From positions 744,001 to 808,000 of the forward strand of contig NZ_JAUSVL010000001.1 in NCBI RefSeq assembly GCF_030814695.1: DNA of 64,000 bases, read 5' to 3'. The stretch comes from Oligosphaera ethanolica. Lineage in GTDB: Bacteria; Verrucomicrobiota; Lentisphaeria; Oligosphaerales; Oligosphaeraceae. Numbering within the stretch: the first letter of the stretch is position 1; each line of letters begins with the position of its first letter. A program made the position numbers and the translations under genes. The notes beneath the pieces were generated by a model. It worked only from the letters and a program-made list of their open reading frames with translations. It had not been told where the DNA came from and searched no databases. Shown here piece after piece: positions 44,868-54,400 of the stretch.

Positions 44868-45698
44868 ATGACCGCCAAACTCCTCGACGACCGGACGGAT
44901 ATCTACCGCCTCAGCCAGCGCCTGCGTTTCAGCCTGGTGCATTTCGCCCGCGGCATCTATCCCTGCCTCGGCCACGCGCCTAACAGCATGCCCGTCAACC
45001 GCATGTTCTTCGTGCTCGATAATCCCGGCGGCGACGCCAATTACATCGGCGACGCCGACAGTGTCCACCCCCTCCGCCCCAATCACTTCTATTTCGTGCC
45101 GGCCTTCCACCAGGCGACCTTCCGGCTTGACAGCCGCCTAGTCTTCCTGTCCATCCACAGCAAGGTCGAACTTTACGGCGCCACCGACATTTTCGCCGGC
45201 CGTCACTTCATCTACTGCGAAGACGCCCCGTCGGAACTACCGCGACTGCTGGAACTCCACCGCGCCACCGCCGCCGAGCTCCTCCCCGCCGCACTGGAAC
45301 TGCAGCAACTCGCCTTCGCCGTAGTCATGCGCGTCATCAAAAATACCGGCGGCAACGACTACACCAACGCCGCCCGCTTCGCCGCCTACCAGCCCGTCAT
45401 CGACCACATCAGCAAAAACTGCCGCGCCGATGTCCGCATCGCCGATCTGGCCGCCATCATGCACCTGTCCAGAGAGGCCTTCAGCCGAAACTTCGTCGCC
45501 GACACCGGCATTACACCCAAAAAATTCGTTGCGCGCATGCTGATGAACCGCGCCACCGCGCTGTTGAGCCGCCCACACTGCTCCATCAAGGAAGTCGCCC
45601 ACGAGCTCAATTTCAGCAGCGAATACGCCTTCTCGCGCTTCTTTAAAACCCAGGCCGGCATATCCCCCAAGGCATTCTGCCAATTCGGACGAATCTAG
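44868..45698 (+). CDS. AraC-family transcriptional regulator
   Basis: The 276-residue product has an N-terminal cupin-like sensor domain (LRPNHFYFVPAFHQATFRLD) and C-terminal paired helix-turn-helix motifs (VRIADLAAIMHLSREAFSRN and SIKEVAHELNFSSEYAFSRF) ending FFKTQAGISPKAF. It follows the sialidase-like gene in an apparent two-gene transcript, so it may autoregulate that gene or control the leftward glycosidases at 45756-50480, whose ends face it. The start ATG has no strong ribosome site. Confidence 0.88.
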   Translation: MTAKLLDDRTDIYRLSQRLRFSLVHFARGIYPCLGHAPNSMPVNRMFFVLDNPGGDANYIGDADSVHPLRPNHFYFVPAFHQATFRLDSRLVFLSIHSKVELYGATDIFAGRHFIYCEDAPSELPRLLELHRATAAELLPAALELQQLAFAVVMRVIKNTGGNDYTNAARFAAYQPVIDHISKNCRADVRIADLAAIMHLSREAFSRNFVADTGITPKKFVARMLMNRATALLSRPHCSIKEVAHELNFSSEYAFSRFFKTQAGISPKAFCQFGRI

Positions 45699-45737
45699 CT
45701 GCCGGGGCAGCCAAGCTCCTGGCCTGAGCGCAAGCAA

Positions 45738-45774
45738 AGCCTGGGGCGACTGTACTTACTCCCCAGGCTTTTCC
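45738..45774 (+). terminator. Bidirectional terminator between convergent AraC and GH16 genes
   Basis: A 9-bp stem AGCCTGGGG/CCCCAGGCT with a 14-base loop is followed by TTTTCC on the plus strand and by TTTGCTT on the minus strand. It includes the stop codon of the leftward GH16 gene. Confidence 0.7.
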
Positions 45775-47024
45775 TGCCAGACCTTGACGTAGTCCACGGC
45801 CATGATCGTGCCGTCGATGGCGTCAGTCACCTGCCCGGCAAAACGGGCGATGGCCAGGCTAAGGTAGACCGGCGCTTCCCAGTGGCAAATATCGTTTTCG
45901 CGGCGGTCAATCTCCTTGCCATCGAAGAAGAAAATGAGTTCCTTTTCGTTCCATTCCATGGCGTAGGTGTGGAATTCCGCACTGAGGTCAATGGCTGGCA
46001 CGTATGGTGTGGGCTCCTGTGCGGCCACTTCGCGCCAGGCGCCGTCCACCCACAGCTCCACCCTGAAAGAATTCACGTAGAAGACATAGCCTTGTTCGCC
46101 ATCGCGCCAGCCGGTGAGGAACTGCACGCAGCCCACCTCGCGTTCAGCGCCTAAATCCAGCTCAATGAATTTCTCGCCGTCGTAGGGCGTGATCCACGAC
46201 GTGCCGATGCCGCCGTCGATGACGTGTTCCACGCGGTACTGCGCATAGTCCGGGTTACTGCCGCTGGAGGCAGTGATGGTCGCCGCCCGCGCGTAATCGA
46301 CCAAGCCATCCGGCAGGGGCGCGTTGCTCGTGACGGCCGGGTACTCGCCCCCGGCGAGCTTGGGAAACACCCGCAGCGTGCGCAGGTGAAAACGGTCGGG
46401 ATGGCGTGACGAGAAGCGGACCTTGCTGGCGCGCAATGGCACGTCCAGCACGATCTCCCACGGGGCCTGGCCGGTCTTCGGCGACGCCGGGGTCAGGCAG
46501 ACGCGTTTCGGCCAGGCGTGGTGTCGGCGCTTGCCGGCGTCATCCGTCCAGAAATCGCTCCAGTTGTGAATATTGATGTTGATCTCGTCGGGATAATGGC
46601 CCTCATTGATGTCGATCTCAAAGTGCTTGTTGCCCTCGGGAAGCTTGCCAGCGGTGTGCATCGTGGTCAGCCAGAACGAGTTGTTGGTTCCGGTAGCGGC
46701 AGCATATTTGTAGCGGCATTCGAAATAGCCGTACTTGAAACGGCGCTTGGTCCACAGGCTGGCGCTGGTCCAGTCCTGGCCGCCGCGCTGTTCCTTGCGG
46801 TTGATCAGCTTGAGAATGCCATCGTCAACGCGGGCATTCTCGCGCCAGCGGCTGCAGAGAATGTGGCCATTCGGGCCATTCTGGGCAATCCAATTTTGGT
46901 CGAGCTGCGCATCGGGATAGTCAAAATGATCATCGAAGACCAGCTGCCAATTCTTGCCGGCCGGCGGCTCAGCGAACACGGCGCACAGCGCCGTCACCAA
47001 CAGTGCTACACTCAGACGATTCAT
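45756..47024 (-). CDS. Secreted GH16 glycoside hydrolase with an internal discoidin-like (F5/8C) insertion
   Basis: The 422-residue product has a signal peptide (LSVALLVTALCAVFA). GH16 strands begin WQLVFDDHFDYPDAQLDQNW, with KYGYFECRYKY and catalytic E136-I-D138-I-N-E141. Instead of the usual next strands, residues about 175-340 form one or two F5/8 type C-like segments (ITASSGSNPDYAQYRVEHVI, GGIGTSWITPYDGEKFIELD). GH16 then resumes with EFHTYAMEWNEKELIFFFDG and ends MAVDYVKVW. So a carbohydrate-binding domain is nested in the catalytic fold. GGAGA precedes the ATG at 47024. It is 60 bases downstream of the large glycosidase gene on the same strand, probably one operon. Confidence 0.85.
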   Translation of the reverse strand: MNRLSVALLVTALCAVFAEPPAGKNWQLVFDDHFDYPDAQLDQNWIAQNGPNGHILCSRWRENARVDDGILKLINRKEQRGGQDWTSASLWTKRRFKYGYFECRYKYAAATGTNNSFWLTTMHTAGKLPEGNKHFEIDINEGHYPDEININIHNWSDFWTDDAGKRRHHAWPKRVCLTPASPKTGQAPWEIVLDVPLRASKVRFSSRHPDRFHLRTLRVFPKLAGGEYPAVTSNAPLPDGLVDYARAATITASSGSNPDYAQYRVEHVIDGGIGTSWITPYDGEKFIELDLGAEREVGCVQFLTGWRDGEQGYVFYVNSFRVELWVDGAWREVAAQEPTPYVPAIDLSAEFHTYAMEWNEKELIFFFDGKEIDRRENDICHWEAPVYLSLAIARFAGQVTDAIDGTIMAVDYVKVWQEKPGE

Positions 47025-47084
47025 GGGGCGATCTCCATTGTGAACGGATTGGTTGCGGTAATAGCTGGATCCCCGCATGGCTCC

Positions 47085-50000
47085 TCATTGCCCGAGGCTG
47101 TATAGTCCATGCCGGGTAACGTCCTTGCTGAAGCCGATACCGCTGTGCAGTTCGACCCAGCCCTTGCGGCCCTGGCCGTCATTGTCATTGACCAGCAGCG
47201 ACAAGCGCAGATCGGCGCCAGGCGCGGCCTTCAGCGTTGCCAGCGCCTGCCACGGCACGCACAGTTCATAGAGCCAGCGCCCCTCGCCAGCGGCCACGCA
47301 GGATACGGCGATAGCAGCGGCCTTGAGGCCCGTGCCGGCCGCGTCGGTGACGACGCACTGCGCGTTGTCGCCGATTTTCGCCACCACCAGTTCCACAAAA
47401 CGGCGCGCGCCGGCGGCGCTCAGACCGAGCTGCACGCTGTCGCCATTCCACAAGGCGTCGCTGTTGCTGTATGGCTGGAAGAAGTGGTCGTCGCGCACCA
47501 TCACGGCGATGTACAGTCCGCGCTCATGCCAACCCAACCGCGCGGTCGCCTGCAAGTCGGCATCGCCGGCAAAGCTGAAGCCGTCCAGGGCGATCAGTCG
47601 CCGCTGACCATCGCCCTTGTCCTGCAACACCGGCAACGCCGGCTGCCACTGCGACCAGTCGCCCGCAAGCGCCGGCGCCGCCGCCAAGCGCGGGATGACA
47701 CCGAGATAAGCGGTGTGGGTCGCGCGGTGCTGCCAGCCGCTGGCCAGTGCAATAACGACCTCGACGCTCGTCGCCGCCGGCAAAACCGCGCTAACCCCGC
47801 CGGCAGCATCGTCAGCACGCAGCCACAGCGTCGTCCACTCACCAGGCGGTAACTCAGGCGGCTCGGCGCCGGTTGTGGCCAGGGCAAAGCCCGGCGCGCT
47901 GGCGCTGATACGCGGCCGCAGCGGCACGACGCCGCGGCAATAGATGTTCAGCGGTATGGCCGGCCGGCCATCATGGAGGACGATGTTGCCGACAGTGGCA
48001 TATAGCGGTTCGCGAGGCGTGAACTCAATGCTGCGCGTGGTCGTGATGCCGGTGGCTTCGATGCTGACGCTGAGTCTTAGGCGGCGGTCCCGATAGGCCC
48101 GCCACTGCTGATCCGCCAGCGGCAGCACAATGGCCGGCAGAGTAAAGGCCTCGCCGTCCTTGATGCGTTTCGGTAGCTTGTAGTCCTGCGCGCCAGCGGT
48201 CAACTCCTTGTCGGCGACGACGTCCCGCAACGTCCAGCGGCACCGGGCGCGCCGCAGAACGCGGCCACTCTGGTTGACCAACGACGGCGTGACAACGACA
48301 CCGTCTCCCAGGATAACCTCCTTGCCTGCGGCGCTCGATTCCAGTTCCATAGCGAGCTTGCGCGCCAGTTTGTTCACATCCAAGCCCCGGATGTACACAG
48401 GCGTTTCAGTCAGCGTGATGGCCAGATCGCCGTCCTGCCTCTTCACCGGCAGGTCGTTGCCCTGGATATCGAAGACGCGTAGCCGGCGGAACGCCGCCTT
48501 GGGCAGCACCATGTCCATACTACCCTCGATGGAGTAAGCGGCCACGACAGGGGTGCCATCGGCATCGAATTGGTAGAGGCGGAAACGCTGCGGGTCGTCA
48601 GCAAGATCGCCCACGCACTCCGCCTGGCCAAGCAGTCGCGTCAGGAAGGCGATGGCGGTGATGGACGGCTTGGGCGTGTAATCCTCATGAACCAGCCCAA
48701 AATTATGCTCGGTGTAACTGCGGTTTGGGCCGTCATTCTTGAAATCGTACTGCAGAGCGTAGTCGGCGCCGGCCACGCGCGAGCTCAGGTACATGCGAAT
48801 GATGTACTGCGCCTGATGCACGTAGCTCGAACGGGGGTAGCCGCCGGCGATGGCCAGGTACTCCATGTTGCCCTCGTAGGTAGCCCAGCCCACCTCGGTG
48901 ATGATAACGCGCTCGGGACCACCGTGCTTGCGACTGAGCGCGCGCAGCTCCTTGCCGTTGTCCTTCAGGAACATCTCCCGTTCCGGCCGCGGCTGACCAT
49001 GGCAATACGGGTGAATGGACAGAACATTGCCTGCCGGGCCAATGCCCTCCTCAATCATCTGCTTGAGGGTCGGCCAGTAGTCCTCGGCACAAACGGCAAT
49101 AATCGCCTCGGGCTGGACTTCGCGAATGGCCGCGCCAGCCGCTAGACTCAATTCGACAAATTTGCCGATCCACGGCGCCTCGCCATAACGCTGGCCGCCG
49201 TAGTGCTTGCGAAACGCGAAATTAGCAGGCTCATTCCATATCTCGAAGCTGTTCACCCGGCCACGAAAATGGCCAGCCATGAACGCCGCCCACGCCGCGT
49301 AGGCGGCCGGGTCCAGCGGGTTGTCATATATGGGATTGCCGTAGGACAACAGCAAATTAAGCCGCACGCCACGCTCATTCAGGCGATTGACAAAATCTTC
49401 TATGCGCTGGCTAACCACGTACTCGCCGCGTTTTTTCTCAACGCCCGCCCAGTGAAATTCCTCGCGCACGACGCCGATGCCCACCGCGTTGAAGATATCA
49501 ATGAAACGCAAGTCGCCATGCGCCCAGCCGTGCGAACCATGTATACCCGTGCCCAGCCATGAACATGGCGGCGGATTCGCCGAGCTCAAGCGTCCGAACC
49601 AGCTCGTGAGTTCCAGGCGGTCCTTGGGATCGGCGTCATTGGTCAGCGTCAACACGGCCGCGAAGGCCCCGAAGGCATCGCCCAGTTCGGCAGGCGTAAA
49701 ATGCATTTCGCGAGTCTCGCCGGCGCCGATGGCTTCGACGCTGTCACGCCGCAAAACCTCCCGGCCCTGCCAGTCCTTGACCGCTACGCTCAGGCGGTAA
49801 CGGCCCGCGTCACCGGCCAGCCGGCTCTCAAGTTGACAGCGCAACGCGGGCACTTCATCGGGATAGAACAAGGCACCGAAACGCGTCGCTTCACAACGCA
49901 TGCGTAGGGACGGCATCTGCGCCACCGACGCGCCAGTGAGCACCCGCAGGTCGGCGAGGTCCACGCTGCCAATCGGCGACTGCTCATTGCGCTCGACGCC

Positions 50001-50480
50001 AATCTGCAACGCCCGCACCGGCCAATGGATCCGCTTGTCGTCCTCAGGCCCATGCCAGGCCGAGGCAAATTTCTCGATCTCGAAGCTCAACGTGGTCCAG
50101 ACGCCGGCGTCTTTAACGACCTGCCGGCGGATATGCTCCTGCTTGCTGTCATCAGTGGTCTTCAGATGAATGCGGGTGTTGGGCACCGAACAGCGCAGCT
50201 GGAAGGTCACGACCCGACAGCCCTCCGGGAGCAGCTCCGGCAACACCACGGCAACATAGGCGCCTTTGCTGAGATTGTAGTTGAGACGGCCATGCCACGC
50301 TGCGTCGTCGCTGTCGCGATGTCGCGCATAGCTGCCCTCCGCGCCCGGAAACTCGCTGCCGAGGGTGATAGTAGCCGTCTCGCCCTGAAAACGGTGAATG
50401 ATCAACTCGCGTTCGGCAGCCATTGCCGACGCCGCCACCGCCATAGCCACCACGAATGACACCATGGATTGTTTCGCCAT
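47085..50480 (-). CDS. Large secreted clan-A glycosidase with C-terminal CBM9-like domain
   Basis: The 1131-residue product has a signal peptide (SFVVAMAVAASAMAA). Residues about 25-290 are beta-sandwich. A TIM barrel follows (GTGIHGSHGWAH, VGIGVVREEFHWAGVEKKRG) with acid/base E417 in FEIWNEPANF and nucleophile E529 in VIITEVGWATYEG, as in GH39/GH5-like enzymes. Beta domains follow to about residue 960. The C-terminal ~170 residues resemble the carbohydrate-binding fold of CBM9 (ATARLGWHERGLYIAVMVRD, ALWNGDSVQLGL). The substrate is unknown. GAGGAG lies about 8 bases before the ATG at 50480. Upstream is a 456-bp non-coding region; the GH16 gene follows. Confidence 0.82.
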   Translation of the reverse strand: MAKQSMVSFVVAMAVAASAMAAERELIIHRFQGETATITLGSEFPGAEGSYARHRDSDDAAWHGRLNYNLSKGAYVAVVLPELLPEGCRVVTFQLRCSVPNTRIHLKTTDDSKQEHIRRQVVKDAGVWTTLSFEIEKFASAWHGPEDDKRIHWPVRALQIGVERNEQSPIGSVDLADLRVLTGASVAQMPSLRMRCEATRFGALFYPDEVPALRCQLESRLAGDAGRYRLSVAVKDWQGREVLRRDSVEAIGAGETREMHFTPAELGDAFGAFAAVLTLTNDADPKDRLELTSWFGRLSSANPPPCSWLGTGIHGSHGWAHGDLRFIDIFNAVGIGVVREEFHWAGVEKKRGEYVVSQRIEDFVNRLNERGVRLNLLLSYGNPIYDNPLDPAAYAAWAAFMAGHFRGRVNSFEIWNEPANFAFRKHYGGQRYGEAPWIGKFVELSLAAGAAIREVQPEAIIAVCAEDYWPTLKQMIEEGIGPAGNVLSIHPYCHGQPRPEREMFLKDNGKELRALSRKHGGPERVIITEVGWATYEGNMEYLAIAGGYPRSSYVHQAQYIIRMYLSSRVAGADYALQYDFKNDGPNRSYTEHNFGLVHEDYTPKPSITAIAFLTRLLGQAECVGDLADDPQRFRLYQFDADGTPVVAAYSIEGSMDMVLPKAAFRRLRVFDIQGNDLPVKRQDGDLAITLTETPVYIRGLDVNKLARKLAMELESSAAGKEVILGDGVVVTPSLVNQSGRVLRRARCRWTLRDVVADKELTAGAQDYKLPKRIKDGEAFTLPAIVLPLADQQWRAYRDRRLRLSVSIEATGITTTRSIEFTPREPLYATVGNIVLHDGRPAIPLNIYCRGVVPLRPRISASAPGFALATTGAEPPELPPGEWTTLWLRADDAAGGVSAVLPAATSVEVVIALASGWQHRATHTAYLGVIPRLAAAPALAGDWSQWQPALPVLQDKGDGQRRLIALDGFSFAGDADLQATARLGWHERGLYIAVMVRDDHFFQPYSNSDALWNGDSVQLGLSAAGARRFVELVVAKIGDNAQCVVTDAAGTGLKAAAIAVSCVAAGEGRWLYELCVPWQALATLKAAPGADLRLSLLVNDNDGQGRKGWVELHSGIGFSKDVTRHGLYSLGQ

Positions 50481-50574
50481 CTTCGTCACTCCTCGCTTCT
50501 GTGTGAACAACGCCGGTCCAAAAATCATAATGTACCGCCCATTTCCACAAAACACGGTCAAAGCTGCGGTATTT

Positions 50575-50600
50575 TAGCCGCACGGCATGCCGTGCGGCTA
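50575..50600. repeat. 26-bp perfect palindrome
   Basis: tagccgcacggca is followed directly by its exact reverse complement. It lies 95 bases upstream of the large glycosidase gene, between divergent non-coding DNA, and a partial echo (gcgcggctacag) follows at about 50617-50630. Confidence 0.9.
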
Positions 50601-50712
50601 CAGAGGACTCCCGAAACCGCGCGGCTACAGATTTCGCGCCTTCCTATCGGCAGCCGGTCGTGGCCGCGCAAGCGGCACGACCAGCTGCCATCTTCGTTTT
50701 CTTCGCGCCTTC

Positions 50713-50822
50713 GCGCCTTCGCGTGAGAAAAAAAGAACCACGTGCCCTTGCGAGAGCGCCTTCGCGTGAGAAAAAAAGAACCACGTGCCCTTGCGAGAGC
50801 GCCTTCGCGTGAGAAAAAAAAG
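50713..50822. repeat. 43-bp tandem repeat, two full and one partial copy
   Basis: The unit (gcgccttcgcgtgag, seven or eight As, gaaccacgtgcccttgcgaga) starts at 50713, 50756 and 50799. The poly-A tract and the cacgtg palindrome recur in each full copy. It is non-coding. Confidence 0.95.
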
Positions 50823-50869
50823 GACACCCATCGCGTGATTGCGTGATTGCATTGGCGTGAGCAACGGAA

Positions 50870-50907
50870 AACGCCCGGTGGCTGCACTATGGCAATCACC
50901 GGGCGTT
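50870..50907 (-). terminator. Terminator after the small basic protein gene
   Basis: An 11-bp perfect stem (AACGCCCGGTG/CACCGGGCGTT) with a 16-base loop ends in TTTTCCGTT on the minus strand, about 30 bases after the stop codon. Confidence 0.8.
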
Positions 50908-50936
50908 ATAAGTACAACTGTGGTCCGCTAGGCGGT

Positions 50937-51143
50937 TCAGGCCTGAACTTCGAGGGCCTTAACGAGCCGTTTGGGGTGGCTCAAGAGCGCGCGCAGGTCA
51001 TCGCTCTGCAGTTTCGCCACGCTGTCCTGAGTCATGCCCAAAGAAACCAGACGCTTCTTCTGGGCCTTGACGCGCTGACGCTTCGCTGCCGCCGACTTTT
51101 TCGGGCGGACCATGTTCTTGTTGCGGAATGTACTTGTTGCCAT
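50937..51143 (-). CDS. Small basic protein (68 aa), possibly RNA- or DNA-binding
   Basis: The product is Lys/Arg-rich in its first half (MVRPKKSAAAKRQRVKAQKK) and has an acidic-to-basic helical end (SDDLRALLSHPKRLVKALEV). GGAG lies 8 bases before the ATG at 51143; longer in-frame starts upstream lack ribosome sites and add low-quality sequence. It has its own terminator and about 300 bp of upstream DNA, so it is a separate and probably well-expressed transcript. Its size and charge suggest a ribosome- or nucleoid-associated protein, like other short basic proteins of PVC bacteria, but I do not recognise a named family. Confidence 0.75.
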   Translation of the reverse strand: MATSTFRNKNMVRPKKSAAAKRQRVKAQKKRLVSLGMTQDSVAKLQSDDLRALLSHPKRLVKALEVQA

Positions 51144-51439
51144 TGTCGTTACTCCCGGAATTGGACCTATGCCATAATCATTGTATGAATGATGGTAAGA
51201 CGCGAACATTAAATATAGTGCAGCGACACTTCTTTGCCAGCCCCAAGGCAGTTTTTTCGCGGTTCCACACCGCAAACTCTCGCGATCCTGCCCCACGTCA
51301 AAGTCGCCAGCGCCAGTCATGGCTCCTTGCGGGATGAATGCCAGGCTTCCCCTCTTCTGACACATACACAGCACACTATATATTTGCCAACAACCTGAAT
51401 GAAAGCCTGTTACAAAAGAAAAACGAACATTGACATGAA

Positions 51440-54400
51440 TCATTGCCCCTTTTCGTCTTTCTGCTGAGCCTTATTCTGCTTTTTGGCCAGGTTGGGCGTC
51501 AGCCAGCGGCAGGCGTCGACGAGCAGCGTCGCCTGCGTGCGTTCATTGCGCTTGAGGCGCAAGGCGACATGACGCGCGGCGCCCTTGGCCGGTACGTCAG
51601 CAGCGGTAAAAAGCAGACGCAGGCCGCGTTGCCAGCCGTCACCGCCTTTGATGATCAGCGGTTGGCTCAAGACCGGCCGGGTCTGGTCCGCAAGGTACAG
51701 CGCCGCGCGCACTTCAACCTCGCCGGCGCCTTGCAAGAAGAGATCGACGCCGATGCCTGTTTTCCACGCATCGACAGTGCCGTCGGGCACTTCGCGATAG
51801 AGCTCCATAGGCTGACTGCGGCCGCCATAGAACTGCAGGCCCAGCAGGCGGTTGCTCTCGCCGGCACGAATGGGCCACAGCGTCGCATTGGCCGATTGCG
51901 AGCGCTGGACGGCGCGGAGGCGCCAGATGCCCTCGGTGGCGGTTTCCCAGCCATCGCCGTCGGGCTGCGCAGTGGCCGGCTCGCGGCACAGGAAGGGAAT
52001 GTGTATGGTCTCGCTGTTGTTGCCGGCGCCATCGCGGCAGCGGGCATGCACGAACCACAGGCCTTCCTGGTCCACGGCCTGCAGGGTTTGCCGGCCGCCT
52101 GTGGACGACATGGCGACCTGCGGTTCGTCGTCAGGCATCGTGCTCAATTTCGCCTCATGGGCGGCGATGCCGCTGGCGTCCGTGCGTTGGAGATTGATGA
52201 GCGGCAGCGGTCCGAAGACGCCGACGGCGCTGAAGTCATCGATGCGCAGGACATTCTCGGCGGCGGCAGCGCCGCGTTCACCGAAAGCGACCTGCAGCAA
52301 GCGCGCGTCGGCCTTATCGGGCACGGCTTTGGCAATAAGTTCGGGGAGGTCCAGCCACGCCCAGCGCCACTGGCCGTCGTCGCGCGCATCGCTGATTGCG
52401 CCGATGAGGGGCGCTTCATCGCTGCCGGTCATGCGCACGCTGTACCACTCGCGTTCAATCAGCAGGAGCAGATTGACCTTGGTGCCGGGCGCAATCTGAT
52501 AGCGGAAGCGCAGGGCCGGGCTGTCTTTAAGCGTATCGCGCCGCAGCCAGGCATTGGCCTGGAAGCGCCCGCCGTCCTTGGCGCGATAACGTATTTCGAG
52601 GCACTGGCTGGCAATGGCGTCGTCCTGAACCACAGCCAGATTAGTCTGGGGCTGGCCCCGCCAATTATGGCTACCGCTGAAAGATTCGGTATTTTGGAAG
52701 ACATTGTCATTGCCCACGACCATCGGCGGCTGCGGCGGCGTCTTGTCCTGCGCGTAATCCAGGCGCCACTGCCAGCTCTTCGCGGGAATTTCGCGACCGG
52801 CGAAGCTGCGGATGCCACTGATTTCAGCGGTGAAGAGCGTGCCGTCGGCCACGGCTTTATTGAGCAGTCCCCAATCTCGGAGCAAATTCCAGCTGAGCGT
52901 GCGTCGTGCGCGGTCCCATTGCAGCGAGTAGCGGTCGAGGCGTCGTTCATCGCCGTTGATTTTAACTTTGACCTTGCTGAAATCAAGCCAGTCCGTACCG
53001 TCATCAGCAAAGGTCAGTTCGATCTGCTCGGGGGCGGCAGCGCCGCCGTCTTCAGGCAGCACCGAGGCGATTGTCGGCAGGCCATTTTCCACCAGAAAAG
53101 GATAATGCGCGGTCGCGCCCCAGTTGCCAGCCTGATCGCAGGCACGGATGTGGAAGAAGTGAAGCCCGTCGGCAAGTTCCGGCATGGTGGTACTGGTCGC
53201 AGCACCTTCGGGGGTGGTATCCGGAACGCTGTCGCGTTCACGGTCCCACTGGTAGCTGTAGGCCGTGATGTCGCCGGGATCGGGCAGCTGCCAGGACAAC
53301 TTTGGCGGCGCGGCGCTGCTGTTGACCAGCGGAGCCAGCATCACCCGCGAGACTTCATAGTGATTGCCGGCGGCCTCGCCGCTATAGTGCCAGTTGCCCA
53401 AGGCGATGTCAGTCGTCGCCAGGCCCGTACCGTCGTAGACCACGCTGAGATCGCCGCTATACTCGCGCAAATCAAGCTGTGCCGAGCGCCAACTGTCATC
53501 GGCGACAATACCGGGGCAGTCTCCAAGCTTCAGACCCCGGGACGGGTCCAGGTCAGTCAGGCCAATGCTGTGCATCTTGCCCAATACCCGCAGCAGCAGA
53601 TCGACGTGGCTGTCGGGATGGATCTTGTAGTCGAAAAGCAGCACGGGGTAGCGGGCCAGCTCGAAGGTCGGCAGATTGAAGGACAGACCAAAGTCGGAAC
53701 CGCAAATGCGATTGGTGACGCGCGCGGCAGGCGTGCCGTCAGGCAGGCGGTAGCGCTGAATGTCGGCCTGACTCTTGGCGTTGGCGACCTTGCCCTCATC
53801 CAGCCACGGCCGCAACCCACAGAGAGCGCTATGGGCGCCCGCAAGCTGTGGCGGCCCCGGCGGCGTCCGATCGTCGGCAGGCTTCAAACGGAGCCGCCAG
53901 GACTGCCGCGTCGGTTCGCTCTTCTCCGGCGCAGCGACAGGCAGATAGCTCAGCGTGAACGCGACCATGCCGTCGGCATCGGCCACTATCTTTTCGCCAA
54001 ACCTGGGCTGGATTTCAAGGACGCCGGTACTGGCATCAAGAACGCTATTGCCATCGTGAAGCGGCAAGTCCTGGCCATTGACGCTCAAGATCATACTGCC
54101 AACGCACGGCCAAGACAGCTTGTCCGCCGGCAGCGCCACGCGCAGGGGATTGAGCCCCCAGCTTTCGCCTGCGGCGGGCAGCACCGGCAGCGGCGGCGGC
54201 GCCGCGGCAAGCAGCAGGGGCATGGCCGGCAGACGTCGGGCAACCTGGCCTTCGCTAGCCAGCGTCTCGACCAGCAGCCAGGCCGGACCGGCCTGCGGCG
54301 CCACCAGCGTGAAGGACGCGTCGCTGAAAACCGGGGCAGCGGCAGGCACGGCGCCGCCAGCGTCGGGACTTTGGCTGATCCACGCGTGGCAGGACGGCGC

